Assembly (NCBI RefSeq): GCF_014203095.1
Contig: NZ_JACHIG010000002.1
Location: 53,695 to 117,694 of the forward strand
DNA: 64,000 bases
Source: Prosthecobacter vanneervenii
GTDB taxonomy: Bacteria > Verrucomicrobiota > Verrucomicrobiia > Verrucomicrobiales > Verrucomicrobiaceae
Reading direction: 5' to 3'
The notes under the pieces are model-generated. The model was given only the letters and a program-made list of their open reading frames with translations. It searched no databases and had not been told where the DNA came from. The position numbers and the translations under genes are program-made. This document shows positions 26,277-32,313 of this stretch, piece after piece (the stretch's first letter is position 1; every line of letters begins with the position of its first letter).

Positions 26277-26471
26277 TCAGCAAAAGAGACGCTCGATTCT
26301 TTGGATGACGGGCACGGCGAGCTGCTTGGCTGGCAGCTCACCTGAGCTGGTCCAGTAGCGTTCACCGGCCACCTCCCGCCACTCGACCCTGATGGTGCCG
26401 AGCGGGGTGATGATGGTGGCTCGCTTGGGATGCTCGTGCCGGTCGAAGACAATGGACGAGATGCGTTTCAT
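26277..26471 (-). CDS. Small protein of the island, unknown
   Basis: The product is 64 residues: MKRISSIVFDRHEHPKR, then TIITPLGTIRVEWREV and a short helix ending RIERLFC. Two or three beta strands and a final helix are predicted, without membrane segment or known motif. It sits 30 bp upstream of the DUF932 gene in the same orientation and just after the hairpin that ends the clamp gene, so the two probably form one transcription unit. Confidence 0.6.
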   Translation of the reverse strand: MKRISSIVFDRHEHPKRATIITPLGTIRVEWREVAGERYWTSSGELPAKQLAVPVIQRIERLFC

Positions 26472-26480
26472 AAAACGACA

Positions 26481-26515
26481 GGAGCCAGGCGCGCTGATGA
26501 GGCACGCCTGGCTCC
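26481..26515 (-). terminator. Perfect 11-bp hairpin after the clamp-like gene
   Basis: Arms GGAGCCAGGCG (26481-26491) and CGCCTGGCTCC (26505-26515) are perfect complements. The hairpin lies between the clamp-like stop (26535) and the next start (26471). On the minus strand it is followed by TGTCG and TTTTATG, only a short T run. Confidence 0.65.
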
Positions 26516-26534
26516 TTGAGGTTGAGTGTTGGAT

Positions 26535-27968
26535 TTACAGCTTGAGGCCTTGCAGTGAGCGCAAGGTGGAGCGGACGGAATTCAGCTCCCGTGCGCTCGT
26601 CTTCTGGTCACGGTTGATGGCCTTCAGTTTGAGTGAGAGCTCACGCAGGAGGTTGAAGCCTTCGTTGAGCTTGTCCCGGAGGAGCAAGGTCAGGTCGATG
26701 ACTTCTTCCGTGGCGCTTTTGGGCTCGCCCGATGCAGGCCCTTCGGAGGTGGGATGTGTGATCATGGGTTGGGGTGGTGGTGCAGGCGGAGGAACTGGCC
26801 GGGAAGGCGGCGGGTTTACCGGTGCGGGTTGTGGGGTTGCTGGCTTCCTGGAGGAAGGGCCATCTATCCGCAGGGGCATGACGATCATCTGCCTGCCTTT
26901 GTGGTGAAAACGCAGGGGATGGATCTCCTCATTGAGGCTGATGGTGTTGAGACCGTATTCGAGCGCCTTGATCAGATAGCGACGGCACAGGAAGATGGAA
27001 ACCTCCTGGCCTTCGATCTTGGCATCGAGAACTGGAACCCGAGTCCATGGAGTGTCTGGGGTGTCTCTGCCGAGAAGCATGAACTGGCCCTGCTGACACT
27101 CCAGGCCGATGGTCTGGTATTTGTCGGGGTCGTGACAAGGCATGCGCTGGATGAGCTTGATGAGCGCGTCCAGTTTGGCCGGGTCGAGAGTAACGTGGGT
27201 TCTGGCGTCACTGGGATTGGGGACCGTCACGCGCCAGTCGGGGTATTTTCCGTCGATCTGTTTGGAGATGAACCGCCAGCGCCGGCTGCTGATCTGAACG
27301 GTTGTGCCGTCCGCCTTGAGCTGCCATTCCCCGTCATTGTCAAACTCCTTCCAGCCAAGGAATTTGTTGTTGGGAATGAGGACGGAGTTCTTCAACGGCA
27401 GCGCGAAGGAGTTGGCGCTGTACAGATGCCTGCCATCGGTGCCAACGATGTAGTTGGCCTTTGGGTTGCTGGCGTCGATGAACGTACCGTTGAGAACGTA
27501 GCGTGTTTCGTCAATGCTGGCGCATTCCATCGCTTCGTGGATGGAGTGGCGCAGTTCAGATGGCAGTGGGATGGACTCGCCGGGAAGGCGAGGCGTCACG
27601 GGGAATTCCGCCAGTGGAATGAGTTTCACCTTGGATTCGCCGAGGTTGTCAGCCAGGGCGAATTTGATGACGGGGCCTCCCGGTGTGGTATCAATGAGCA
27701 GACTTTCATTGCGGTCACTGTTCTTGGTGAGCTGAACGAGCTGCTCATGAGGGATAAACACCGTCATGGCAGGTCCGGTGGAGGGTTGTTCAAGACGAAC
27801 GGTGACGAAGCGGTCGAGATCGGTGCTCGTGAGAGCGACCCATCCATCGGTCGTACGCTCGACTTTAACGTATTGCAGAACGGGCAGCGTGGATCGTGAA
27901 TTGATCACTTTGCCGAGTCCCACAAGGGCGGGCTTCAATTCCGCAACGGGCAGTGAGATGGGGTTCAT
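26535..27968 (-). CDS. DnaN-like sliding clamp with proline-rich tail
   Basis: The product is 477 residues from the ATG at 27968, which overlaps the upstream lipoprotein stop (ATGA). The first 375 residues follow the beta-clamp pattern: LGKVINSRSTLPVLQYV, then STDLDRFVTVRL, LPLAEFPVTP-like, RYVLNGTFID, TDGRHLYSA and a final YLIKALEYG/MPLRI end. Clamps tether polymerases, ligases and mismatch enzymes to DNA. A normal DnaN ends here; this one adds a Pro-rich linker (about 385-415) and a coiled-coil tail (about 425-477). It is therefore probably not the housekeeping dnaN but an element-borne clamp, next to a ligase. Confidence 0.82.
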   Translation of the reverse strand: MNPISLPVAELKPALVGLGKVINSRSTLPVLQYVKVERTTDGWVALTSTDLDRFVTVRLEQPSTGPAMTVFIPHEQLVQLTKNSDRNESLLIDTTPGGPVIKFALADNLGESKVKLIPLAEFPVTPRLPGESIPLPSELRHSIHEAMECASIDETRYVLNGTFIDASNPKANYIVGTDGRHLYSANSFALPLKNSVLIPNNKFLGWKEFDNDGEWQLKADGTTVQISSRRWRFISKQIDGKYPDWRVTVPNPSDARTHVTLDPAKLDALIKLIQRMPCHDPDKYQTIGLECQQGQFMLLGRDTPDTPWTRVPVLDAKIEGQEVSIFLCRRYLIKALEYGLNTISLNEEIHPLRFHHKGRQMIVMPLRIDGPSSRKPATPQPAPVNPPPSRPVPPPAPPPQPMITHPTSEGPASGEPKSATEEVIDLTLLLRDKLNEGFNLLRELSLKLKAINRDQKTSARELNSVRSTLRSLQGLKL

Positions 27969-28162
27969 GGGCGTGATGGTTGAGGTTGTTCGCCGGATTT
28001 TTGCGGCGGTTCCGGCGTGGTCTGGGTTTGAGGAACGACGATGATGATGTCCTGCCGCAGTTCCTTGATCGCTGGTTGCGAAGAGGAATGGGGGCAGGCG
28101 GTGCCTGCGAGGACGAGCAACACGCAGGCTGCCAGCCGGATGAAATAAACAATGTGCTTCAT
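27965..28162 (-). CDS. Small proline-rich lipoprotein
   Basis: The product is 65 residues: MKHIVYFIRL, a hydrophobic stretch and the lipobox LAGTAC (Cys at 23). A short polar segment and a Pro/Gln-rich tail (TTPEPPQKSGEQPQPSRP) follow. It is coupled to the clamp-like gene by an ATGA overlap. Size, lipobox and proline content resemble phage Rz1-type outer-membrane spanins, but no matching inner-membrane partner overlaps it, so that reading is only a possibility. Confidence 0.65.
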   Translation of the reverse strand: MKHIVYFIRLAACVLLVLAGTACPHSSSQPAIKELRQDIIIVVPQTQTTPEPPQKSGEQPQPSRP

Positions 28163-28191
28163 GAGTGTGTACTTTGGGGGTTGTACGCAAA

Positions 28192-28225
28192 CAAGCCCAG
28201 GCACCGGTAAAGATGCCTGGGCTTG
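28192..28225 (-). terminator. Perfect 12-bp hairpin after the ligase gene
   Basis: Arms CAAGCCCAGGCA (28192-28203) and TGCCTGGGCTTG (28214-28225) enclose a 10-nt loop. The hairpin lies between the stop of the ligase gene (28242) and the lipoprotein start (28162). On the minus strand it is followed by TTTG. Confidence 0.7.
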
Positions 28226-28241
28226 CGCGTGGGTTGTGGTT

Positions 28242-29303
28242 CTATGCCTCCGCCTCAGTTTTGTATTTGAGCTGGGCGGTGGTGCATTCGGCGGCGCGAA
28301 TGTCGGGACGCGGCCCCAGGTAAACCGGCTGGTAGATGCTGCCGGATTCCTTGAACGCGTACAGGTAACGACACTCCACCACGGTTCCCGGTTCAGGAAC
28401 ATCGTGGTTGGATGGAATGGTGACGTTGCCAGCGGGGCGCACTTTCTCGCCGTCGAACAAGATCAAGGAGACGCTGCGCTTGCCGTTCAACTTGGTGACG
28501 ATGAACGAGGCGGTCTCGTGGAACTTGTATTTAAACTGGCTGCCGCCGCTGTTGGGACGTCCGGGTGTGTACGGCGCGTCCTTGTGTTTGAACACCACGC
28601 CTTCTTTGCCTTCCTGCTTGAACCGCTGGAGCTGGCCAGCCGTTTCAGATGGGAACATCACCTGAACCAAGCGGATGTGCGGATGATCGAAGACGTTGAG
28701 CATGTTGCGCATCCGCAAATAGCGCACCGCGAAGCCCAAAGGACGCATGTCCTCGGGGCCGATGGTGAGCAAATCGAAGGCATGGAAGGTGTCTCCCACG
28801 GCTTCACCATCGAGGATGAAGTCGCGGGGATATTGGGCGGCTTCGTGGGCGATGGGTTCGGGGACGGCCGTGGGAAATCCCAGGCGGTTGATACCGGTGA
28901 TCTGATCGCCGGCTTTTTTGATCAGCAACCGGCGTCCGTCGAGTTTCTCCTGCATCCAGTAGTCCGGATTGAGCAGCATCTGGTCGAGTTGCTGCTCATG
29001 GAGGGGATTGAGCAGCTGACAGTGAATGCCGGTGTGCTTGTTGGGGGACTCCGGTGGTGGGGTAACGGCACCGGCGACTCCAGGCTTGTAGCCCTTCGCC
29101 ATTTTCTCCCGGATCAATTTGTCGTAGATGCCCTTGGCAATTGGGTAGGCGACCGGCGTCTGCGTTTTGCTGCCGGTGTTAAGGGTGGTGCCGCGACGGC
29201 CATACGCGAAGTGCACGTGGTAGCCGTCATCTTTTTGGGAAATGCTGGCTTGGTACACTTTGTCTGAAGGGCCTTCGCGGAAATACAAAGTGATGCTTTC
29301 CAT
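28242..29303 (-). CDS. WGR domain fused to ATP-dependent DNA ligase
   Basis: The product is 353 residues; AAGGAAA lies about 10 nt upstream of the ATG. Residues 1-75 form a WGR domain (SDKVYQASI, then YHVHFAYGRRGTTLNTG), a nucleic-acid-binding fold known from PARPs and MolR-like proteins. The nucleotidyltransferase core follows. Motif I is EKLDGRR with the adenylated Lys at K120; then LDGEAVG (165-171), EGVVFKH (234-240) and FKYKF (257-261), the expected ligase motifs. A short OB domain ends the protein (about 262-350). It would seal nicks with ATP. It lacks the large N-terminal domain of replicative ligases, like small viral or repair ligases. Its neighbour is a sliding clamp. Confidence 0.88.
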   Translation of the reverse strand: MESITLYFREGPSDKVYQASISQKDDGYHVHFAYGRRGTTLNTGSKTQTPVAYPIAKGIYDKLIREKMAKGYKPGVAGAVTPPPESPNKHTGIHCQLLNPLHEQQLDQMLLNPDYWMQEKLDGRRLLIKKAGDQITGINRLGFPTAVPEPIAHEAAQYPRDFILDGEAVGDTFHAFDLLTIGPEDMRPLGFAVRYLRMRNMLNVFDHPHIRLVQVMFPSETAGQLQRFKQEGKEGVVFKHKDAPYTPGRPNSGGSQFKYKFHETASFIVTKLNGKRSVSLILFDGEKVRPAGNVTIPSNHDVPEPGTVVECRYLYAFKESGSIYQPVYLGPRPDIRAAECTTAQLKYKTEAEA

Positions 29304-29331
29304 GGGGTGAATTTCCTTTCTTGAAATGAAA

Positions 29332-29363
29332 AGAGCCGGACGATCCTGCGATCATCCGGCTCT
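29332..29363 (-). terminator. 14-bp near-perfect hairpin
   Basis: Arms 29332-29345 (AGAGCCGGACGATC) and 29350-29363 (GATCATCCGGCTCT) pair with one mismatch around a CTGC loop. It lies between the stop of the two-TM protein gene (29395) and the ligase start (29303). The minus strand reads into TTTTCATTTC after the stem. Confidence 0.7.
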
Positions 29364-29394
29364 GGGGTTGGGGTTTTGAGACGTGGGTGCCGCG

Positions 29395-29904
29395 TCAGTA
29401 GTTGTAGGGATCCCGGCGTTGCTGATGGCGCAGGCGCATCGACAGAATGGATTTCGCGATGGAAACCAATCCGGCGATGAGCCCCACGACCAGCAGCACT
29501 GAGAGCGGCACCAGGACGAAATTGGACGTCGATTTGCTGATGAGGTCGATCCAGAGGTTGAATCGTTCCAAGGCCAGCGTGACCAGAGGTGCCACCAGCA
29601 AGGCGGGCACCGCGATGCCGATGGCAAGGCGCAGGTTGAACTTCAGCCACTCCCGCAGGGTTCCCTGCGGTGAGAGCCAGTATTCAGCCCGGCGGCAGGT
29701 GAAGCTGATCACCTCGGCCGAGCGCTCAATGGCGCTGAGGTTCGGCAGTTCTTCGTCGATGACGGGTTCGCTGAGCGGTTCAGGCTGCCAGCGTCGAATG
29801 ACGATCTGGCGGGCCTGTTTCGCCCAGGTGGTGGCGGGCACCGTTGGGAGCTGCTGGGGCAGCGGTGGGTGGGACTGTTCGTCCCAGTCGGGTTCTTCCA
29901 TCAT
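29395..29904 (-). CDS. Two-TM membrane protein of the island
   Basis: The product is 169 residues from the first of two adjacent ATGs at 29904. The N-terminal half is soluble and acidic/Pro-rich (EEPDWDEQ, then QPEPLSEPVIDEELP). The C-terminal half has two transmembrane helices (about 98-120 and 136-158) and a basic end (RLRHQQRRDPYNY). No family recognised. Its first 125 bp overlap the end of the upstream gene in another frame. The frame remains open upstream of 29904, which leaves a frameshift or longer start possible. Confidence 0.6.
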   Translation of the reverse strand: MMEEPDWDEQSHPPLPQQLPTVPATTWAKQARQIVIRRWQPEPLSEPVIDEELPNLSAIERSAEVISFTCRRAEYWLSPQGTLREWLKFNLRLAIGIAVPALLVAPLVTLALERFNLWIDLISKSTSNFVLVPLSVLLVVGLIAGLVSIAKSILSMRLRHQQRRDPYNY

Positions 29905-30157
29905 AATGTTGGCGTGTTTTGGCCCCGAGGGCGGTTCCGATGACAAATAACAGCACGCAGCCCACGGCGAGAGTGCCGGTGGCGATCTCCCAGCGTGTGG
30001 TGACGGCGTGCTGTTCCGAGAGGCGATCTTCCAGGCTGACAATTTTGGCCCGGTATTCCGGGCCGAGATCAGGCGGTGGATCGTCGAAGAACCAGCCTGC
30101 ATGCATGTTCGGTGCGAACAGCATCAGCAGGCCGGTGATGAGGATGAGATGTTTCAT
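29780..30157 (-). CDS. Small membrane protein with signal and coiled coil
   Basis: The product is 125 residues from the ATG at 30157. A signal-like start (LILITGLLMLFAPNMHAG) precedes a short coiled-coil segment (YRAKIVSLEDRLSEQ) and one transmembrane helix (about 59-78). The last 42 residues overlap the next gene out of frame and are low-complexity (TAAPAAPNGARHH), so the natural C-terminus may be shorter or a frameshift may exist. Not recognised; probably works with the two-TM protein that it overlaps. Confidence 0.5.
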   Translation of the reverse strand: MKHLILITGLLMLFAPNMHAGWFFDDPPPDLGPEYRAKIVSLEDRLSEQHAVTTRWEIATGTLAVGCVLLFVIGTALGAKTRQHYDGRTRLGRTVPPTAAPAAPNGARHHLGETGPPDRHSTLAA

Positions 30158-30217
30158 GGTGGGTGTGGGGATGGGCCACAGGCCGGCGCCCGGGCTGAGC
30201 GCCGACATGCAGCAGGG

Positions 30218-31030
30218 TTAACTCCATAGTCGGCATTCGTTGAAGAACTCGCAGCTTGAGCAGTGCATCCCAGGCGAAGGGATGAAGTCGCGGCGCTGCA
30301 ATCCTTCGAGGTAGGCTTCCATTTGCCGGAACAGCCGGGTTTCCTGGCCTGGGCTCATGGGAGGCAGTGTGGTAATGACCACCTTGGGGTTCTTGAGTTT
30401 GACCAGGTGATGCAGCTGCATGCCTGCTTCCTGTGCGCCGGTGTTGTGCCGGTACAGGATGGCGTAGCTGCAGGTTTGGATTTCCGTGGTGTGGGAGACC
30501 TTGTCGGCATTGGGAGTGGTGGCGCTGGTCTTGTAGTCGATAATCTGGCGTTGCTGCACCAGATCGAGGATGCCGATGAGACGGGGCAGCCCATGCTGCT
30601 GCAAATCGGCCTCTACCGGGACTTCCACGGCGTCAGGTTTGATGGCGGCAGGGAGGTGGCTTTCACGCAGGTAGGTATCGAGCAGACGCCAACCGGTGGT
30701 TTTGTCGGCCTCTTCCTCCCCGGGTTCCCATGCTACCGATCCTTCGGTGTTGTCCGCCCAGGCTGTCTGGTAGGTCTCGTGGACCACCTTGAGCGAGAGC
30801 GGCTGCTGCACCCAGCGTGCCTTGTTCCAGGCCTTCAACACGGCGTGAACCGCATTGCCGAGATGGAGCGAGGCTGTCTTGGGCTTTTTGAGCTTGAGCA
30901 CGTAGCGGAAGTAGAACTTCAACCGGCATTGCAGGAACAGCGACAGCCGTGAAGCTGACACGGTTGCCTGCAATGCGGTGAGGACGTCCTGCTCGCTGCG
31001 CTCAGGTGATGAGGCAGCGAGCGTGTTCAT
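30218..31030 (-). CDS. PD-(D/E)XK nuclease (Cas4/RecB-type)
   Basis: The product is 270 residues, coupled to the upstream 175-aa gene by ATGA (31027-31030). It starts with the family pattern SASRLSLFLQCRLKFYFRYV-like (first Cys about 35) and GNAVHAVL with the helix His. IGILDLV and IDYKTSAT then give the catalytic Asp and the D-x-K pair. The C-terminus HCSSCEFFNECRLW supplies three more cysteines, so a 4Fe-4S cluster of the AddB/Cas4 type is likely. Such enzymes trim DNA ends in recombination or adaptation. There is no CRISPR array or cas gene nearby; the partners are clamp, ligase and DUF932, pointing to a recombination or replication role. Confidence 0.88.
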   Translation of the reverse strand: MNTLAASSPERSEQDVLTALQATVSASRLSLFLQCRLKFYFRYVLKLKKPKTASLHLGNAVHAVLKAWNKARWVQQPLSLKVVHETYQTAWADNTEGSVAWEPGEEEADKTTGWRLLDTYLRESHLPAAIKPDAVEVPVEADLQQHGLPRLIGILDLVQQRQIIDYKTSATTPNADKVSHTTEIQTCSYAILYRHNTGAQEAGMQLHHLVKLKNPKVVITTLPPMSPGQETRLFRQMEAYLEGLQRRDFIPSPGMHCSSCEFFNECRLWS

Positions 31031-31554
31031 GCGGCTTGGGCGTTGGTGGGTTGCTGCTGCCAGCGGGTCTGGCGTGGAGTGGGCTTCCCCGCCAGGACGA
31101 GCAGATCCTCGATCAACTGGGAAGCCTGCATCTTGTTGAGCTGCTTGACGCCGATGCCGAAAAGCTGCTGGGACAGCTCCTCCGCCACCTGCTTGGTGAT
31201 GCCGGGGTTTTCATTGACGATGCGCAGGATGAAGCCGCGCTGACCGTCGGTGCAGTTCCAGCGGTCGGCGTTGGGTGGTGCAGATGGGTGACCACTGCCA
31301 TTGACCGGCTGGGCACGTCCTTTTTGCTGGGGCGCTGGACGGCTGTTGCCGTTGGTGTTGGCAGTCGGGACGAAGCCAGGTTGTTGGATTTCCTGATCGA
31401 CGGACTGCTGCAGGAGCTGGTAGAGCTTCTGCACTTCGGCTTCGACCTGGGTGATGTCGTTGAGTTCGACTTCAACCGAAGCGCTGAAGCTGTGGCTGCT
31501 GTACTGGGGCAGCCCGAGTTTTTTGCTGTAGTTGGCGCTGAGTTTGATGGCCAT
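31027..31554 (-). CDS. Nuclease-coupled element protein, unknown
   Basis: The product is 175 residues from the ATG at 31554 (MAIKLSANYSKKLGLP). The N-terminal 65 residues form a beta-rich segment (SSHSFSASVEVEL) and a helix (EAEVQKLYQLLQQSVDQEI). A Gln/Pro/Asn-rich linker (about 75-105) follows, then a helical C-terminal domain (GFILRIVNENPGITKQVAEELSQQLFG) that looks like a small recruitment module. It overlaps the nuclease start by 4 bp, so the two are probably made in fixed ratio and work together. A single-strand-binding or annealing role is a guess. Confidence 0.7.
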   Translation of the reverse strand: MAIKLSANYSKKLGLPQYSSHSFSASVEVELNDITQVEAEVQKLYQLLQQSVDQEIQQPGFVPTANTNGNSRPAPQQKGRAQPVNGSGHPSAPPNADRWNCTDGQRGFILRIVNENPGITKQVAEELSQQLFGIGVKQLNKMQASQLIEDLLVLAGKPTPRQTRWQQQPTNAQAA

Positions 31555-31628
31555 GGTGGTGTTTCTCCTGATGTGGGGTGGGTGTGCTTGGGTGGATGAA
31601 GAAGCCGCCACATGACCCGGAAACAAAA

Positions 31629-31659
31629 CACCCGGCCTCTCGTGGGAGGGAACCGGGTG
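31629..31659 (-). terminator. Hairpin between the first two island genes
   Basis: Arms CACCCGG (31629-31635) and CCGGGTG (31653-31659) pair perfectly, and an inner CCTC/GGAGG pairing may extend the stem. The minus strand then runs into TTTTGTTTCC, which fits an intrinsic terminator or attenuator between the genes at 31693 and 31554. Confidence 0.6.
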
Positions 31660-31692
31660 AATGAAGTGGGATGCTGTGACGACGTGGTGCGG

Positions 31693-31905
31693 CTAGCTGG
31701 TGGTGCCAGCCTCCTGAATGCGGCCCTGAGCCGGGACGCTCATCTGCGTGGCAGCGATGCTCCAGCCCTGAGTGTTTTGCAGGGATGAGGTGAGCAGATC
31801 GTTGACCAGTCGCGTCATGGGACGGCGGAGCCGTCGGCCTTCATGATACAAAGCGCAGACGATGACCCGGTCGATGCAGGGCGAATAATGGGTTCGCCGT
31901 GGCAT
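31693..31905 (-). CDS. Small basic protein, possible ribbon-helix-helix regulator
   Basis: The product is 70 residues. After RTHYSPCIDRVIVCALYHEG comes a basic RRLRRPMTRLVNDLL helix. A short strand followed by two helices with a basic turn is the outline of a ribbon-helix-helix or small accessory regulator, but the match is weak. It is the first island gene after tRNA-Tyr, the place where an element's transcription regulator is often found, and an inverted repeat lies about 150 bp upstream of it. Confidence 0.5.
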   Translation of the reverse strand: MPRRTHYSPCIDRVIVCALYHEGRRLRRPMTRLVNDLLTSSLQNTQGWSIAATQMSVPAQGRIQEAGTTS

Positions 31906-32053
31906 GGTGGGTGGATGAGTGAGCCAAGAATAAACCCCGGTCGCTCAAGTTTTTATAACGCGGAAAAGCGGGGAATTGCAGTCCCTTCAGAATTCAAAAA
32001 CTAGTGTTCGAATTTGATTGAGTCATGGAGACGCACGCACAGTCAAAAAAGTG

Positions 32054-32070
32054 TGTACATATTGCGTACA
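32054..32070. promoter_or_regulatory. Inverted repeat TGTAC-N7-GTACA
   Basis: TGTAC at 32054-32058 and GTACA at 32066-32070 are symmetric around a 7-nt AT-rich spacer. They lie in the control region between tRNA-Tyr and the first island gene. It could be an operator for an element regulator; it does not match a LexA box of the TGTTC-N4-GAACA type. Confidence 0.35.
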
Positions 32071-32082
32071 CTCAAAAAAAGA

Positions 32083-32105
32083 AGCCCCGCCTTTGGGGCG
32101 GGGCT
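32083..32105 (-). terminator. Intrinsic terminator downstream of tRNA-Tyr
   Basis: Nine-base perfect arms AGCCCCGCC (32083-32091) and GGCGGGGCT (32097-32105) enclose a 5-nt loop. In the minus direction the stem is followed by TCTTTTTTTGAG, a good U tract, so it terminates tRNA-Tyr transcription. A shorter T run on the plus strand could make it bidirectional. Confidence 0.85.
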
Positions 32106-32133
32106 TTTGTCTTTAACTCACTCAGAATGAAGG

Positions 32134-32219
32134 TGGTGGGCAGGGCTGGATTCGAACCAGCGTAGGCGTAAGCCAGCAGATTTACAGTCTGCCCCCTTTG
32201 ACCGCTCGGGTACCTACCC
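32134..32219 (-). tRNA. tRNA-Tyr (GTA)
   Basis: The minus strand reads a class II tRNA: acceptor GGGTAGG pairing with CCTGCCC (one G-T pair), anticodon loop CTGTAAA with anticodon GTA, a long variable arm, T-arm GGTTCGAATCC, discriminator A and an encoded CCA (32134-32136). Length and long variable arm fit bacterial tRNA-Tyr. Its 3' end faces the accessory island, the usual orientation for tRNA-targeted integration; no second copy of the tRNA 3' end was found at the left side. Confidence 0.95.
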
Positions 32220-32313
32220 ATTCTCCTTTCGAAGTGGGCCGCGATTATGGTGTGTGGTTGAGGCTTTGCAAACGCTTTGTTCCTCTCTTTTGCATTCTTC
32301 TTCCATCTTCTCT

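Noticed and set aside
26754-29267. Long plus-strand frames opposite the clamp and ligase genes
   Set aside because: The minus strand has clear clamp and ligase motifs; the plus-strand translations show no recognisable motif and overlap the hairpins.
30218-31030. CRISPR adaptation Cas4
   Set aside because: The fold and cysteines fit Cas4/AddB-like nucleases in general, but there is no array, cas1 or cas2 in the window.
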